Shown piece after piece: positions 18,093 through 27,179 of a stretch of DNA of 64,000 bases. The DNA lies in contig NZ_LQPG01000011.1 in assembly GCF_002102265.1 (NCBI RefSeq), positions 186,001 to 250,000 of the forward strand, written 5' to 3'. The position numbers and the translations under genes are program-made. The notes beneath the pieces were generated by a model. That model did not search any database. It was given only the letters and a program-made list of their open reading frames with translations, and was not told the origin of the DNA. The stretch's first letter is position 1. Each line of letters starts with the position of its first letter. This DNA is from Mycolicibacter longobardus. GTDB lineage: Bacteria > Actinomycetota > Actinomycetes > Mycobacteriales > Mycobacteriaceae.

Positions 18093-18710
18093 ATGCCAAC
18101 TGATTCGGCGCGGATGTCGTTTCGCCGACATATCCGCGAGCAGGTCTTGAGGGCGACACGGGAACTCACCATTGAGAAGGGCTGGGAACAAGTCCGAGTG
18201 AGTGAGGTCGCCGAACTTGTCGGCGTCTCCCGACCGACGCTATACAAGGAGTTCGGCGATAAGCAGGGACTTGGTGACGCGCTCGTGGTGGCCGAGGGTC
18301 AGCGCTTCCTGGAGGGTATCCACGCCATCCTCGCCGAACACACCGGCGACGTTCAGGGCGGCATCACCGCAGCGGTGCGGTTCACCCTGCGTGAAGCAGA
18401 AGCCAGTCCGCTCCTGAAGTCGGTGCTGACGTCCAGCCACTCAGGGGATGATCGCGCCGGTGCGCCGACGACGGGCGTTCTTCCTCTCCTGCCGACATCG
18501 GCGTCCCTGCTCCAGCTCTCCTCCGCGGCTTTGGTCGCGTGGTTTCACGACCACTTCGCCGATCTCGACTCCGAAGACGTCGAGGAGGTCGCAGACGTTC
18601 TGGTGCGGCTCACCGTGAGTCACGTCGTCCTTCCCTCCGCGGACATCGCCACCACGGGTGCGCGGATCTCGCGGGTGGCGCTCCGCTACCTCGGCGTTGG
18701 CTATAGATAG
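18093..18710 (+). CDS. TetR-family regulator
   Basis: About 205 residues from ATG 18093 (MPTDSARMSF). The HTH reads VRVSEVAELVGVSRPTLYKE followed by FGDKQGLGDAL. It ends 640 bp before the AraC gene, with an IS remnant between. Its targets may be the thioesterase and hydrolase genes upstream; the ligand is unknown. Confidence 0.85.
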   Translation: MPTDSARMSFRRHIREQVLRATRELTIEKGWEQVRVSEVAELVGVSRPTLYKEFGDKQGLGDALVVAEGQRFLEGIHAILAEHTGDVQGGITAAVRFTLREAEASPLLKSVLTSSHSGDDRAGAPTTGVLPLLPTSASLLQLSSAALVAWFHDHFADLDSEDVEEVADVLVRLTVSHVVLPSADIATTGARISRVALRYLGVGYR

Positions 18711-18854
18711 CTGTGACTTGAGCGGTCTTAGCCTCGATCCACTGACAATGGACTGTTTGTCGGGGTGTCGGGATAAGGAAAGTGCGTTCTGAGCTGGGAA
18801 GATTGATATTGTTCAGGCAACAATCGGTCCAGTTCGAGAACGGCACTTCCGGCG

Positions 18855-19320
18855 CGAGTGTCCCACACGTTCACCCCGCGGTCCGATGTGTTCGATGAGG
18901 ACATCTGGTGTCGTGCGCGGGCCTGGTGCCGGTGATGGCGCTGGCTGAGCAGGCAGGCCTATCGGAGTTGTTGGCCAACAAGATTCACATCGCAGCTCCC
19001 AGGGTCAAGTCGAGGTCGGCCAATCCGGCTCCGAAACTGGCCACCCTGATCGCGAGCATGTACGCGGGCGCGGATTACATCGATGATGTCGACCTGGTCC
19101 GCGCTGGCGGCATAAAAACCCTTTTTCCGCCGGGTGTATCCCCCGTCAACGATGGGAACGCTGTTGCGGGAGTTCACTTTCGGTTATGCCCGCCAATTGG
19201 ATTCGGTGCTGGCCGAGCATCTGGCCGGCTTGTGTGACCGGGTGAATCTGCTGCCCGGCGCGCAGGCTCGGGCCTTCATCGAACACCCGGGGAGAGGCGA
19301 CGCTGCAGAAAGACGCCGCA
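18855..19320 (+). pseudogene. IS1380-family transposase remnant
   Basis: Three consecutive pieces in different frames read like the N-terminal third of IS1380-type transposases: SHTFTP and VFDED near 18865-18905, then VSCAGLVPVMALAEQAGLSE and ASMYAGADYIDDVDLVRAGG, then TMGTLLREFTFGYARQLDSV. At least two frameshifts (near 18905 and 19125) and a 3' truncation near 19280 make it inactive. The catalytic DDE part is missing. It fills most of the gap 18711-19352 between the TetR and AraC genes. Confidence 0.75.
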
Positions 19321-19352
19321 AAGGTCGGGATCTCCGGACCCGCCGGGACAGC

Positions 19353-20363
19353 TCAATGTGGTGAGAGCCGAAACTCGCTCGGAGAGCGGCCGGTCCATCG
19401 CTTGAAGGCGTGTGAGAAGTTGGCGAGGTCGCTGTATCCGAGATCCGTGGCGATCTCACTCACCGATAGGGATCGGTCGAGTAGCTGCAGCATCGCGCGC
19501 TCGCGCAGGAATGCTTGGCGCAACTCGCGAAAGGTGGTCTCCTCTTCGGAGAGGCGCCGCTTGAGTGTGCTGGTGGACATCGACAGCTCATGTGCGAACC
19601 AATGTTTACTTCGGCGTCCGGGCTCCTTCTGCAGCAGCCGTCTCACCTTCTCCGAGAACGACGTGGTTTCGCTCCGCTGGTCGAGAGTTCGCTGCAGATC
19701 GACGATGGCGAGTCGGTATGCGACGGGATCGGAGAACCGGCACACCTCGTTGAGCGTGTCCGCGGGAACATGGAGGAAGGACATCGGAGCGTCGAAGAAC
19801 AGGCGCCCGGCGGTAAGGTCGTCCTCGCGATCTTTCAAGGCGGCGGGCGCTGGCCAACTCAAGTGGAGTGTGAGGGTCGGCGCCGCACGGACGAGCATGT
19901 CCAGCAGTCGCAACAACGCCAACCCGGCGTACGTGACGGCGAGGCAGTCCAGGGCACGATCGCTGGTGTGTCCCCAGAGCCCGACGGTGAGGCCTTGGTC
20001 ATCTGGATGAAACTGTGCTTTGACAGCCGTCGTGATCAACGGCAGATAAGTCAGCAGCTCTACGATCTCGGCCACTGAGCCCGCGCTGACCAGCGGAACA
20101 CTCAGCGGGCCGAAGGACGTCAACTGTGCCTGTTCGGCTAACGCAAATCCGAGCAGCGTTGCCTGATCGATGTCTAGACCGGGGTACGCCTCACGAAACC
20201 ACCGTAACGGGGCCTGGATATCACGCTGAATCAGCGTCGCCTCGTCGGTTCCTTCGCGAGCCATGATGTTGCGAAGCCGCGCGACGGCGTCTGGGTCAAA
20301 CGCCGGGCTCTCGAGCATTTGCACGAATGCGAGTGGGGGCACACCCGCGTCATTGGGGTTCAC
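19353..20363 (-). CDS. AraC-family regulator of the CYP153 operon
   Basis: A 336-residue protein from GTG 20363 with aaagggg upstream. The N-terminus is an AraC-type ligand-binding domain. The C-terminal double HTH includes SVSEIATDLGYSDLANFSHA then FKRWTGRSPSEFR, the AraC signature. It is divergent from the ferredoxin/CYP153/reductase operon across 117 bp, the same arrangement as described for CYP153 alkane-hydroxylase loci in other actinobacteria. It probably activates that operon in response to an alkane or its oxidation product. Confidence 0.9.
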   Translation of the reverse strand: MNPNDAGVPPLAFVQMLESPAFDPDAVARLRNIMAREGTDEATLIQRDIQAPLRWFREAYPGLDIDQATLLGFALAEQAQLTSFGPLSVPLVSAGSVAEIVELLTYLPLITTAVKAQFHPDDQGLTVGLWGHTSDRALDCLAVTYAGLALLRLLDMLVRAAPTLTLHLSWPAPAALKDREDDLTAGRLFFDAPMSFLHVPADTLNEVCRFSDPVAYRLAIVDLQRTLDQRSETTSFSEKVRRLLQKEPGRRSKHWFAHELSMSTSTLKRRLSEEETTFRELRQAFLRERAMLQLLDRSLSVSEIATDLGYSDLANFSHAFKRWTGRSPSEFRLSPH

Positions 20364-20389
20364 TGACCATGGCCCCTTTGAGCCGAAAT

Positions 20390-20453
20390 CACAAGTTTCT
20401 GACTCCGGCGAACATAGCCGCAGCGCTCATCTGGCGCAAGACTTGTGTCAAGT
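20390..20453. promoter_or_regulatory. Candidate AraC operator half-sites upstream of the CYP153 operon
   Basis: CACAAGT at 20390-20396 is inverted as ACTTGTG at 20441-20447, and the latter lies in a small palindrome, acttg-tgt-caagt (20441-20453). Both are between the divergent AraC and ferredoxin genes, 28-91 bp before the ferredoxin start. Binding by the AraC protein is inferred. Confidence 0.4.
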
Positions 20454-20480
20454 AACTGAGGACACGCAAGGAGCCTGGCT

Positions 20481-20801
20481 ATGGCAGTTGTCACATTTGT
20501 CTCCCACGGCGGCGAGAAGTATGAGGCGCCTCTCGAGGAAGGTCAGTCACTGATGCGGGTCGCGACCAACAATGCGGTGCCCGGCATCGACGGCGACTGC
20601 GGAGGCGAAGCCGCGTGCGGCACCTGCCATGTGATCGTCGATCCGCAATGGTCCGATCGGGTCGGCCTCTCCGGGGCCAATGAAGAGGAGATGCTCGCGA
20701 TGAACCCCGAGCGTCAGCCGACCTCCCGGCTGTCCTGCCAGATGCAGGTCTCTGAGGCGTGGGACGGTTTGATCGTCCATCTGCCCGAGTTCCAACTGTG
20801 A
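20481..20801 (+). CDS. [2Fe-2S] ferredoxin of the CYP153 system
   Basis: A 106-residue ferredoxin with cluster ligands C40, C46, C49 (CGGEAACGTC) and C86 (LSCQMQ), the pattern of adrenodoxin/putidaredoxin-type proteins. aaggag lies 8 bp upstream of the start. It carries single electrons from the reductase encoded two genes downstream to the P450 that follows 20 bp later. Confidence 0.93.
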   Translation: MAVVTFVSHGGEKYEAPLEEGQSLMRVATNNAVPGIDGDCGGEAACGTCHVIVDPQWSDRVGLSGANEEEMLAMNPERQPTSRLSCQMQVSEAWDGLIVHLPEFQL

Positions 20802-20821
20802 TGACGAAAGAGAGGTGAGAC

Positions 20822-22213
20822 GTGAGCAATATTCGCGAGGCAGTCACTGCCAAGGCTCAGGCAACAATTCCGATGGACCGAATAATCCAGGGCGCCCACC
20901 TCTACGACAGAACGCGGCGCTGGGTCACCGGCACCAACGGTGAAAAAATCTTCATCGAGCGACCGATCCCGCCGGCTGACGAGGTTGAACTGACCGACAT
21001 CGACCTTAGCAATCCTTTCCTCTATCGTCAGGGTCGCTGGAAGTCCTATTACGAGCGCCTACGCAACGAGGCTCCCGTGCACTATCAGGCCCACAGCGCG
21101 TTCGGCCCGTTCTGGTCGGTGACGCGGCATGCCGACATCGTGGCCGTCGACAAGAACCACGAGGTCTTCTCCTCCGAGCCGTTCATCGTCATCGGGAGCC
21201 CGCCGCGCTTCCTCGACATTGCGATGTTCATCGCGATGGACCCCCCAAAACACGACCGGCAACGGCAGGCTGTCCAGGGTGTGGTCGCACCGAAGAACCT
21301 GCGTGAGATGGAGGGCCTCATCCGCGAGCGGGTGGTAGACGTGCTCGACGCTCTGCCGCTTGGCGAACCGTTCAACTGGGTGCAGCACGTCTCGATCGAG
21401 CTAACCGCGCGCATGCTGGCCACGCTGCTGGACTTCCCGTTCGAGCAGCGGCGCAAGCTCGTCCAATGGTCCGATCTCGCCACCTCCATGGAGCAAGCCA
21501 ACGGTGGGCCCTCGGACAACGACGAGATATTTCGCGGCATGGTCGATATGGCTAGAGGTCTCAGCGCTCACTGGCGGGACAAGGCAGCCCGGACAGCTGC
21601 CGGAGAGCTGCCCGGCTTCGATCTGATCACCATGTTGCAGAGCGACGAGAGCACCAAGGACCTGATCGATCGCCCGATGGAGTTCTTGGGCAACTTGGTA
21701 TTGCTGATCGTGGGTGGCAACGATACGACCCGCAATTCCATGAGCGGTGGTGTTCTGGCGCTGAACGAGTTCCCTGACCAGTTTGAGAAGCTGAAGGCGA
21801 ACCCCGAGCTGATCCCCAACATGGTCTCGGAGATCATCCGGTGGCAAACCCCGCTCGCGCATATGCGCCGGATCGCCAAGGCCGACACTGTGCTCAACGG
21901 GCAGTTCATCCGCAAGGGCGACAAGGTCCTGATGTGGTACGCCTCGGGCAACCGCGACGAGCGCGTGTTCGATCGGCCCGATGACCTGATTATCGATCGG
22001 GCCAACGCCCGTAACCACATCTCCTTCGGTTTCGGCGTGCACCGCTGTATGGGTAACCGGCTGGCCGAGATGCAGTTGCGGATCCTGTGGGAGGAGCTGC
22101 TTCCGCGGTTCGAGAACATCGAGGTCGTCGGTGAGCCCGAGTACGTGCAGTCCAACTTCGTGAGGGGGATCAGTAAGCTGATGGTCCGCCTCACCCCGAA
22201 AGGTGGCGCATGA
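20822..22213 (+). CDS. Cytochrome P450, CYP153A-like alkane terminal hydroxylase
   Basis: 463 residues from GTG 20822. Hallmarks are the I-helix GGNDTT (298-303), ExxR E337-R340, and the haem loop FGFGVHRCMG with ligand C409. The N-terminal extension and the SNPFLYRQGRW and GHLYD-like stretches match CYP153A, which adds a hydroxyl to the terminal carbon of medium-chain alkanes. The ferredoxin-P450-reductase order is that of CYP153A systems, and the Mycobacterium HXN-1500 CYP153A6 system is the closest one I know. Stop and next start overlap by 4 bp. I am sure of the P450 family and fairly sure of the CYP153 subfamily. Confidence 0.88.
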   Translation: MSNIREAVTAKAQATIPMDRIIQGAHLYDRTRRWVTGTNGEKIFIERPIPPADEVELTDIDLSNPFLYRQGRWKSYYERLRNEAPVHYQAHSAFGPFWSVTRHADIVAVDKNHEVFSSEPFIVIGSPPRFLDIAMFIAMDPPKHDRQRQAVQGVVAPKNLREMEGLIRERVVDVLDALPLGEPFNWVQHVSIELTARMLATLLDFPFEQRRKLVQWSDLATSMEQANGGPSDNDEIFRGMVDMARGLSAHWRDKAARTAAGELPGFDLITMLQSDESTKDLIDRPMEFLGNLVLLIVGGNDTTRNSMSGGVLALNEFPDQFEKLKANPELIPNMVSEIIRWQTPLAHMRRIAKADTVLNGQFIRKGDKVLMWYASGNRDERVFDRPDDLIIDRANARNHISFGFGVHRCMGNRLAEMQLRILWEELLPRFENIEVVGEPEYVQSNFVRGISKLMVRLTPKGGA

Positions 22214-23412
22214 CCGTGCAGCGAGCGGTCATCGCGGGGGCCAGCCACGCGGGCACCCAGCTCGCCGCCAGTCTTCGCCGAGAAGGGTGGGACGGCGAAA
22301 TCGTCCTCGTCGGCGATGAGTCGGCGTTGCCCTACCAGCGGCCCCCGCTGTCCAAGTCGTACCTGGCCGACAAATGCGAACTGGCCGAACTCGCGATCCG
22401 CAACTCGGATTTCTACGCCAAGCAGCGGATCCGACTCCTGGATGCGACGGTGGCGGCGGTCGACCGCTCGGCTGGTCATGTCGTGCTGAGTACCGGCGAC
22501 GCACTGCCCTACGACAAGCTCGCGCTGTGCACTGGCGCCCGGCCTCGTCGGCTCCCCACCCCGGGAGCGGACCTGGCCGGAGTCTTCTACCTACGCACCG
22601 CCGCGGACGGCGAGATGATCCGAGAGGCCGCCGGCCCCGGGCGTCGGGCGGTGATCGTCGGCGGCGGCTACATCGGACTGGAGACAGCCGCCTCGTTGCG
22701 TGCACTGGGTCTGGAGGTCACCCTGCTCGAGGCGACCGGGCGCGTCCTTGAACGGGTCACCGCCCCGGAGGTATCGGAGTTCTTCGACCGGATCCACCGG
22801 GAGGAGGGCGTCAACATCCGGACGGGCACGCTGGTCGAGGCTCTGTCCGGCGACGGCAGGGTCCGCGAAGTAATCCTGGCCGGTGGCGAATCAATTCCCG
22901 CCGACCTCGTCATTGTCGGCATCGGCGTGGAGCCGAACACCGAGCTCGCCGCCACCGCGGGCCTGGTCGTCGACAACGGCGTCGTGATCGACGATCAGGC
23001 CCGGACTAGCGACCCCGACATCGTGGCCGCCGGGGACTGCGCCAGCCACGACATGGCCCGTTACGGCCGTCGCATCCGCCTGGAGTCCGTGCCGAGCGCG
23101 GCCGAGCAGGCCAAGGTCGCCGCCGCGACCGTCTGTGGGAAGTCCAAGAAGATAGCGGCCCTTCCATGGTTCTGGTCAGATCAATACGACCTCAAGCTCC
23201 AGATCGCCGGTCTCAACACCGGGTACGACGAGGTCGTCCTCAGCGGCGACCCGACCCGGGAGCGCGACTTCACCTGCTTCTACCTCCGTGCCGGCGAGCT
23301 TCTTGCCGCCGACTGCATCAACCGTCCCCGCGACTTCATGTTCAGCAAGCGGGTCATCACGCAGCAAGTCGCCGTCGAACGGGCCGAACTGGTGCTCGCC
23401 GGCTCGGACTGA
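22210..23412 (+). CDS. FAD-dependent ferredoxin reductase of the CYP153 system
   Basis: A 400-residue putidaredoxin-reductase-type flavoprotein. The FAD fold starts at VIAGASHAGTQLAASL; the NAD fold is VIVGGGYIGLETAASL near 147-163; and the second FAD motif is DIVAAGDC near 275. It takes electrons from NAD(P)H and passes them to the ferredoxin. It overlaps the P450 gene by 4 bp. It completes a self-contained class I P450 operon. Confidence 0.92.
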   Translation: MTVQRAVIAGASHAGTQLAASLRREGWDGEIVLVGDESALPYQRPPLSKSYLADKCELAELAIRNSDFYAKQRIRLLDATVAAVDRSAGHVVLSTGDALPYDKLALCTGARPRRLPTPGADLAGVFYLRTAADGEMIREAAGPGRRAVIVGGGYIGLETAASLRALGLEVTLLEATGRVLERVTAPEVSEFFDRIHREEGVNIRTGTLVEALSGDGRVREVILAGGESIPADLVIVGIGVEPNTELAATAGLVVDNGVVIDDQARTSDPDIVAAGDCASHDMARYGRRIRLESVPSAAEQAKVAAATVCGKSKKIAALPWFWSDQYDLKLQIAGLNTGYDEVVLSGDPTRERDFTCFYLRAGELLAADCINRPRDFMFSKRVITQQVAVERAELVLAGSD

Positions 23413-23625
23413 GGTGCCGGCGGTGCGTAGGCGGTGGGAACGACGACGGCGGATGCGACGCGTGTCTTGGAGAGGTACTTCAGTGACAATTGCCATCCAG
23501 CCCCGCTGGCAAAGGAACGCTAGCGGCTGCCCGGCGGTCGCCTTGGCGCAGCGCATCAGGACCTAGTGGGGTTTCCCAACGAGCATGACGATTCTTTCCG
23601 GAGGAGCAGCGTCAGAAGTCGGTGC

Positions 23626-23648
23626 CTGTTCTGTTCTGTTCTGTTCTG
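23626..23648. repeat. CTGTT simple sequence repeat
   Basis: Four perfect copies of ctgtt (23626-23645) and a partial fifth lie 26 bp upstream of the SCP2-like gene. Length changes here could alter spacing of its promoter or leader. The rest of the 23413-23673 gap shows only a 27-codon frame at 23481 (GTG) that I do not recognise. Confidence 0.6.
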
Positions 23649-23673
23649 ACAATGAGGTTAGTTGAGGTTGACG

Positions 23674-24084
23674 GTGGCGGTATTTAGGGACGAGGACGAG
23701 GTCTATGCCTTCCTGGGCGGGATCTTTCGGCGGGGTTTGGAGAAGGAAGGTCTGGCGGACAAGCTCGCGAATTCGGGTGTGGTGTTGCGGGTGCATTACA
23801 CAGATCCGGATGCGGTTGTGACGGTGGACATGCCGAACAAGGTGGTGGAGACCGGAGCGGCCAGTACCGCGGTGCCCAACGTGGAGTTGTTCATGTCGGC
23901 AGACACGGGGAACAAGTTCTGGTTGGGGAAGGTGAACTTGACGATGGCGATGGCCAAGGGAACGGTACGTGCGAAAGGTCCGGTGCCGAAGTTGATCAAG
24001 TTGATCCCGCAGGCCAAGAACCTGTTCCCCGAGTACCGGTTGATGCTGGAGAGCCAGAATCGGCAGGACCTCATCGATGCGTGA
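23674..24084 (+). CDS. SCP2 sterol/lipid-transfer-like protein
   Basis: About 136 residues from GTG 23674; TTG 23662 or 23668 are alternatives. Features such as GVVLRVHYTDPDAVVTVDMP, then KFWLGKVNLTMAMAKGTVRA, resemble the SCP2 fold with its hydrophobic lipid-binding tunnel. It may carry long-chain acyl or alcohol intermediates between the hydroxylase and the acyl-CoA ligase encoded 36 bp downstream. Confidence 0.7.
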   Translation: MAVFRDEDEVYAFLGGIFRRGLEKEGLADKLANSGVVLRVHYTDPDAVVTVDMPNKVVETGAASTAVPNVELFMSADTGNKFWLGKVNLTMAMAKGTVRAKGPVPKLIKLIPQAKNLFPEYRLMLESQNRQDLIDA

Positions 24085-24120
24085 CCCTCGCCTCACCGCG
24101 GGCTGTAGGGCGGGTGTGCG

Positions 24121-25749
24121 ATGAGGAGCACGATGCAGGACGTTGCGTTGACTGTGCCCGCGATCGTGGCCCATGCTTCGGCAGTTCATGGCGATCGCGA
24201 GGTGCTGACTGCGCGCGGACCCCGGCAGATCTCTGGGGTGTCCTATCGCGAGGTGGGTGAGCGTGCGGCACGGTTGGCAAATGCTCTGCGCCAGATCGGC
24301 ATCCGTGGAGATGAGCGTGTCGCGACGTTACAGTGGAGCAACCAGGAGCATCTGGACTGTTACGCGGCGGTGCCGTCGATGGGCGCGGTGCTGCATACGT
24401 TGAACCTGCGGCTGCCGCCGGAACAGCTGACGTGGATCGCCAATCATGCCGAGGATCGGGTGATCATCGTCGACAGTACGGTGCTGGCCCTTTTGGCGGC
24501 GGCGTTGCCGTCGATGACCTCGGTGCGCACGGTGCTAGTGACCGGAACCGGCGATCTTGCCGCGGTCGAGGGGTGCGGAAAGGACGTCCTACGGTACGAC
24601 GATGTGGTGGCCGCCCAGTCGAGTACGTTCGACTGGCCCGACGTCGACGAGCAGTCGGCCGCAGCGATGTGCTATACGAGCGGTACCACCGGGCACCCGA
24701 AAGGTGTTGTCTACAGCCATCGTTCGACGTGGTTGCACTCGCAGGCGGCGTGCACCTCGAATGCCTTGGGCATCGGTCATGACGACACGGTGTTGGCGAT
24801 CGTTCCGATGTTCCACGCCAACGCGTGGGGGTTGCCGTATGCGGCGATGATGGCCGGCGCGCAGCTTCTGCTGCCTGACCGTTTCCTGCAGGCGGGGCCT
24901 CTAGTGGAGATGATCGAGGCGGTGCGACCGACGATGGCGGGGGCGGTGCCGACGATCTGGACCGATGTTCTGCACTACCTGCGCGACAATCCCGGCCATG
25001 ACGTGAGTTCGCTGAAGATGGTGGCCTGCGGTGGTTCGGCGGTTCCGCGGTCGTTGATGACCGCCTATGACGAGCTGGGCATCCGCATTGTGCAGGCTTG
25101 GGGGATGACTGAGACTTCCCCGCTGGCCTCGGTCGCTCTGCCGCGGAGTTCTGATACCCCGGAGAGGTCGCTTCACCTGCGCGCAACCCAAGGCCGGGTG
25201 GTGGCCGGTGTGCAGGCCCGCATCGTCGATGACAGCGGTGCAGAACAACCGTGGGACGGAAAATCGGTGGGGGAGATTCAAGTCCGCGGCCCGTGGATCA
25301 CTCAGTCGTATTACGAGAATGACAGTCCGGCGGCGTCGCCGGACGGGTGGTTGCGTACCGGGGACGTCGGGACGATCAGCGCGGACGCGTTCATCGCGCT
25401 GACCGACCGCTCCAAGGATGTCATCAAGTCCGGGGGCGAATGGATCTCCTCGGTGGAATTGGAGAACGAGTTGGCCGCTCACCCTGCGGTGCGCACCGCC
25501 ACGGTGATTGGAGTGCCCGACGACAAGTGGCAGGAACGGCCGCTGGCGGTGGTCGTCCTGGCTGCCGACCGCACCGCCACCGCGGCGGAGCTGACCGAAT
25601 TTCTGCGTGCGCGGGTGGCCAAGTGGTGGCTACCGGAACGGTGGGCGTTCGTCACCGACATTCCGCTGACTTCCACTGGCAAGTTCGACAAGAAGAAGCT
25701 GCGCCGCCAGTTCGGCGACGGTGACCTCATCATCGAGACGCTGGCGTGA
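24121..25749 (+). CDS. Medium/long-chain fatty-acyl-CoA ligase (FadD), copy 1
   Basis: A 542-residue adenylate-forming enzyme. The AMP-binding P-loop is [11 protein letters not shown] (~189-199); the aromatic motif before it is [17 protein letters not shown] is the A5 motif; WLRTGDVG with the hinge [15 protein letters not shown] gives A7-A8; the C-terminal lysine is in [10 protein letters not shown]. It resembles AlkK-type medium-chain ligases. It should activate the acid produced from the CYP153 product. It is closely similar to copy 2 at 41616. Confidence 0.9.
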   Translation: MRSTMQDVALTVPAIVAHASAVHGDREVLTARGPRQISGVSYREVGERAARLANALRQIGIRGDERVATLQWSNQEHLDCYAAVPSMGAVLHTLNLRLPPEQLTWIANHAEDRVIIVDSTVLALLAAALPSMTSVRTVLVTGTGDLAAVEGCGKDVLRYDDVVAAQSSTFDWPDVDEQSAAAMCYTSGTTGHPKGVVYSHRSTWLHSQAACTSNALGIGHDDTVLAIVPMFHANAWGLPYAAMMAGAQLLLPDRFLQAGPLVEMIEAVRPTMAGAVPTIWTDVLHYLRDNPGHDVSSLKMVACGGSAVPRSLMTAYDELGIRIVQAWGMTETSPLASVALPRSSDTPERSLHLRATQGRVVAGVQARIVDDSGAEQPWDGKSVGEIQVRGPWITQSYYENDSPAASPDGWLRTGDVGTISADAFIALTDRSKDVIKSGGEWISSVELENELAAHPAVRTATVIGVPDDKWQERPLAVVVLAADRTATAAELTEFLRARVAKWWLPERWAFVTDIPLTSTGKFDKKKLRRQFGDGDLIIETLA

Positions 25750-25795
25750 ATCATCAATCCACTGCGACCGAAACACTGACGTTAAGGAGACACAC

Positions 25796-26902
25796 ATGAA
25801 GACACGTGCTGCAGTGCTGTGGGGCCTAGGAGAAAAGTGGGAAGTCGAGGACATCGAGTTGGATCCTCCCGGCCCCGATGAAGTGCTCGTCCAGCTGACC
25901 GCGACCGGGTTGTGCCATTCCGACGAACACCTCGTGACCGGCGACCTGCCCATTCCGCTGCCCGTCGTCGGTGGCCACGAGGGTGCCGGCACCGTGGTCG
26001 AAGTGGGTGCGGGTGTCGAGAACGTCGCCGAGGGCGATTCGGTGATCCTGACGTTCCTGCCGTCGTGTGGGCACTGTTCCTATTGCGCGCGGGGGATGGG
26101 GAACATGTGCGACTTGGGTGCCGCGCTCATGATGGGACCCCAGATCGACGGCACTTACCGTTTCCATGCCCGGGGTGAGGACGTCGGCCAGATGTGCCTG
26201 CTGGGCACGTTCTCGGAATACACCGTGGTCCCCAAGGCGTCTCTGGTCAAAATCGACCAGGGGACACCGCTGGACAAGGCGGCGTTGATCGGGTGTGGTG
26301 TGACGACCGGGTACGGGTCGGCGGTGCGCACCGGTGAGGTGCGTGCCGGGGATACCGTGGTAGTGATCGGAGCCGGTGGCATCGGCATGAATGCGATTCA
26401 GGGTGCCCGCATCGCGGGCGCGTTGAACATCGTGGCTGTCGATCCGGTGGCGTTCAAGCGTGAACAAGCCGGCGGTTTCGGTGCGACGCATGCCGTTGCC
26501 ACGATCGACGAGGCCTGGTCACTGATCAGTGACATCACCCGCGGCAAACTCGCCGATGTCTGCGTCTTGACCACCGATGTCGCCGAAGGGTCCTACATCG
26601 GCGAGGCGCTGTCCTTGGTCGGTAAACGCGGCCGTGTGGTCGTTACCGCGATCGGGCACCCCGAAGACACCTCGATGTCGGGTTCACTGCTGGAATTGAC
26701 GCTGTATGAAAAGCAGATCCGCGGCGCTCTGTACGGTTCGTCGAACGCCGCCCACGACATCCCGCGGCTCGTCGAGCTCTACAACGCCGGACACCTCAAG
26801 CTGGATGAGCTGATCACCCGTGAGTACACCCTCGATCAGATCAACGAAGGCTACGCGGATATGCGATCGGGCCGCAACATCCGAGGACTCATCCGATTCT
26901 GA
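25796..26902 (+). CDS. NDMA-dependent-type zinc alcohol dehydrogenase
   Basis: 368 residues from ATG 25796, preceded by taaggaga. Catalytic zinc ligands are in CHSDEHL and GHEGAG; structural zinc cysteines in CGHCSYCARGMGNMC; cofactor fold in GAGGIGMNAIQ. Sequences such as FLPSCGHCSYCARG and TGSYRFH-like text match the mycobacterial NDMA-dependent alcohol dehydrogenases with tightly bound NAD. It is expected to oxidise the alcohol made by CYP153 to the aldehyde. It lies 46 bp downstream of FadD. Confidence 0.88.
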   Translation: MKTRAAVLWGLGEKWEVEDIELDPPGPDEVLVQLTATGLCHSDEHLVTGDLPIPLPVVGGHEGAGTVVEVGAGVENVAEGDSVILTFLPSCGHCSYCARGMGNMCDLGAALMMGPQIDGTYRFHARGEDVGQMCLLGTFSEYTVVPKASLVKIDQGTPLDKAALIGCGVTTGYGSAVRTGEVRAGDTVVVIGAGGIGMNAIQGARIAGALNIVAVDPVAFKREQAGGFGATHAVATIDEAWSLISDITRGKLADVCVLTTDVAEGSYIGEALSLVGKRGRVVVTAIGHPEDTSMSGSLLELTLYEKQIRGALYGSSNAAHDIPRLVELYNAGHLKLDELITREYTLDQINEGYADMRSGRNIRGLIRF

Positions 26903-27179
26903 TAAAGCAGCCGAAGCGCGGGAGCGCGACCACGGGAGCAAGCGAGCTGAGTACAACGGTTGAGTGCTGCGCGTCTGTGGCTCTTACCGTTGACGTGTTG
27001 ATGCAGGACTAGCGATCGAAAGTCAATGTGCCCCATCGCCATAGGCGGTCGAGATGCGCGGCTGAGGTTGGCTGCGGTCACGCGTGTTGGTGTTGGCACC
27101 TACTGTCAGCCGGGAAGCCGTGATGAAACGTAGCTTTTGACGAGTCTCAACAGTGCTACTGACAAGGAAGGAAGCGGCG

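Noticed and set aside
21401-22479. Long minus-strand frames opposite the CYP153 and reductase genes.
   Set aside because: They are antisense to two unmistakable protein families and show no family motif of their own.
23481-23566. 27-codon frame VTIAIQPRWQRNASGCPAVA... between the reductase and SCP2 genes.
   Set aside because: It is too short to support and has no family I recognise; it is mentioned only as content of the gap.
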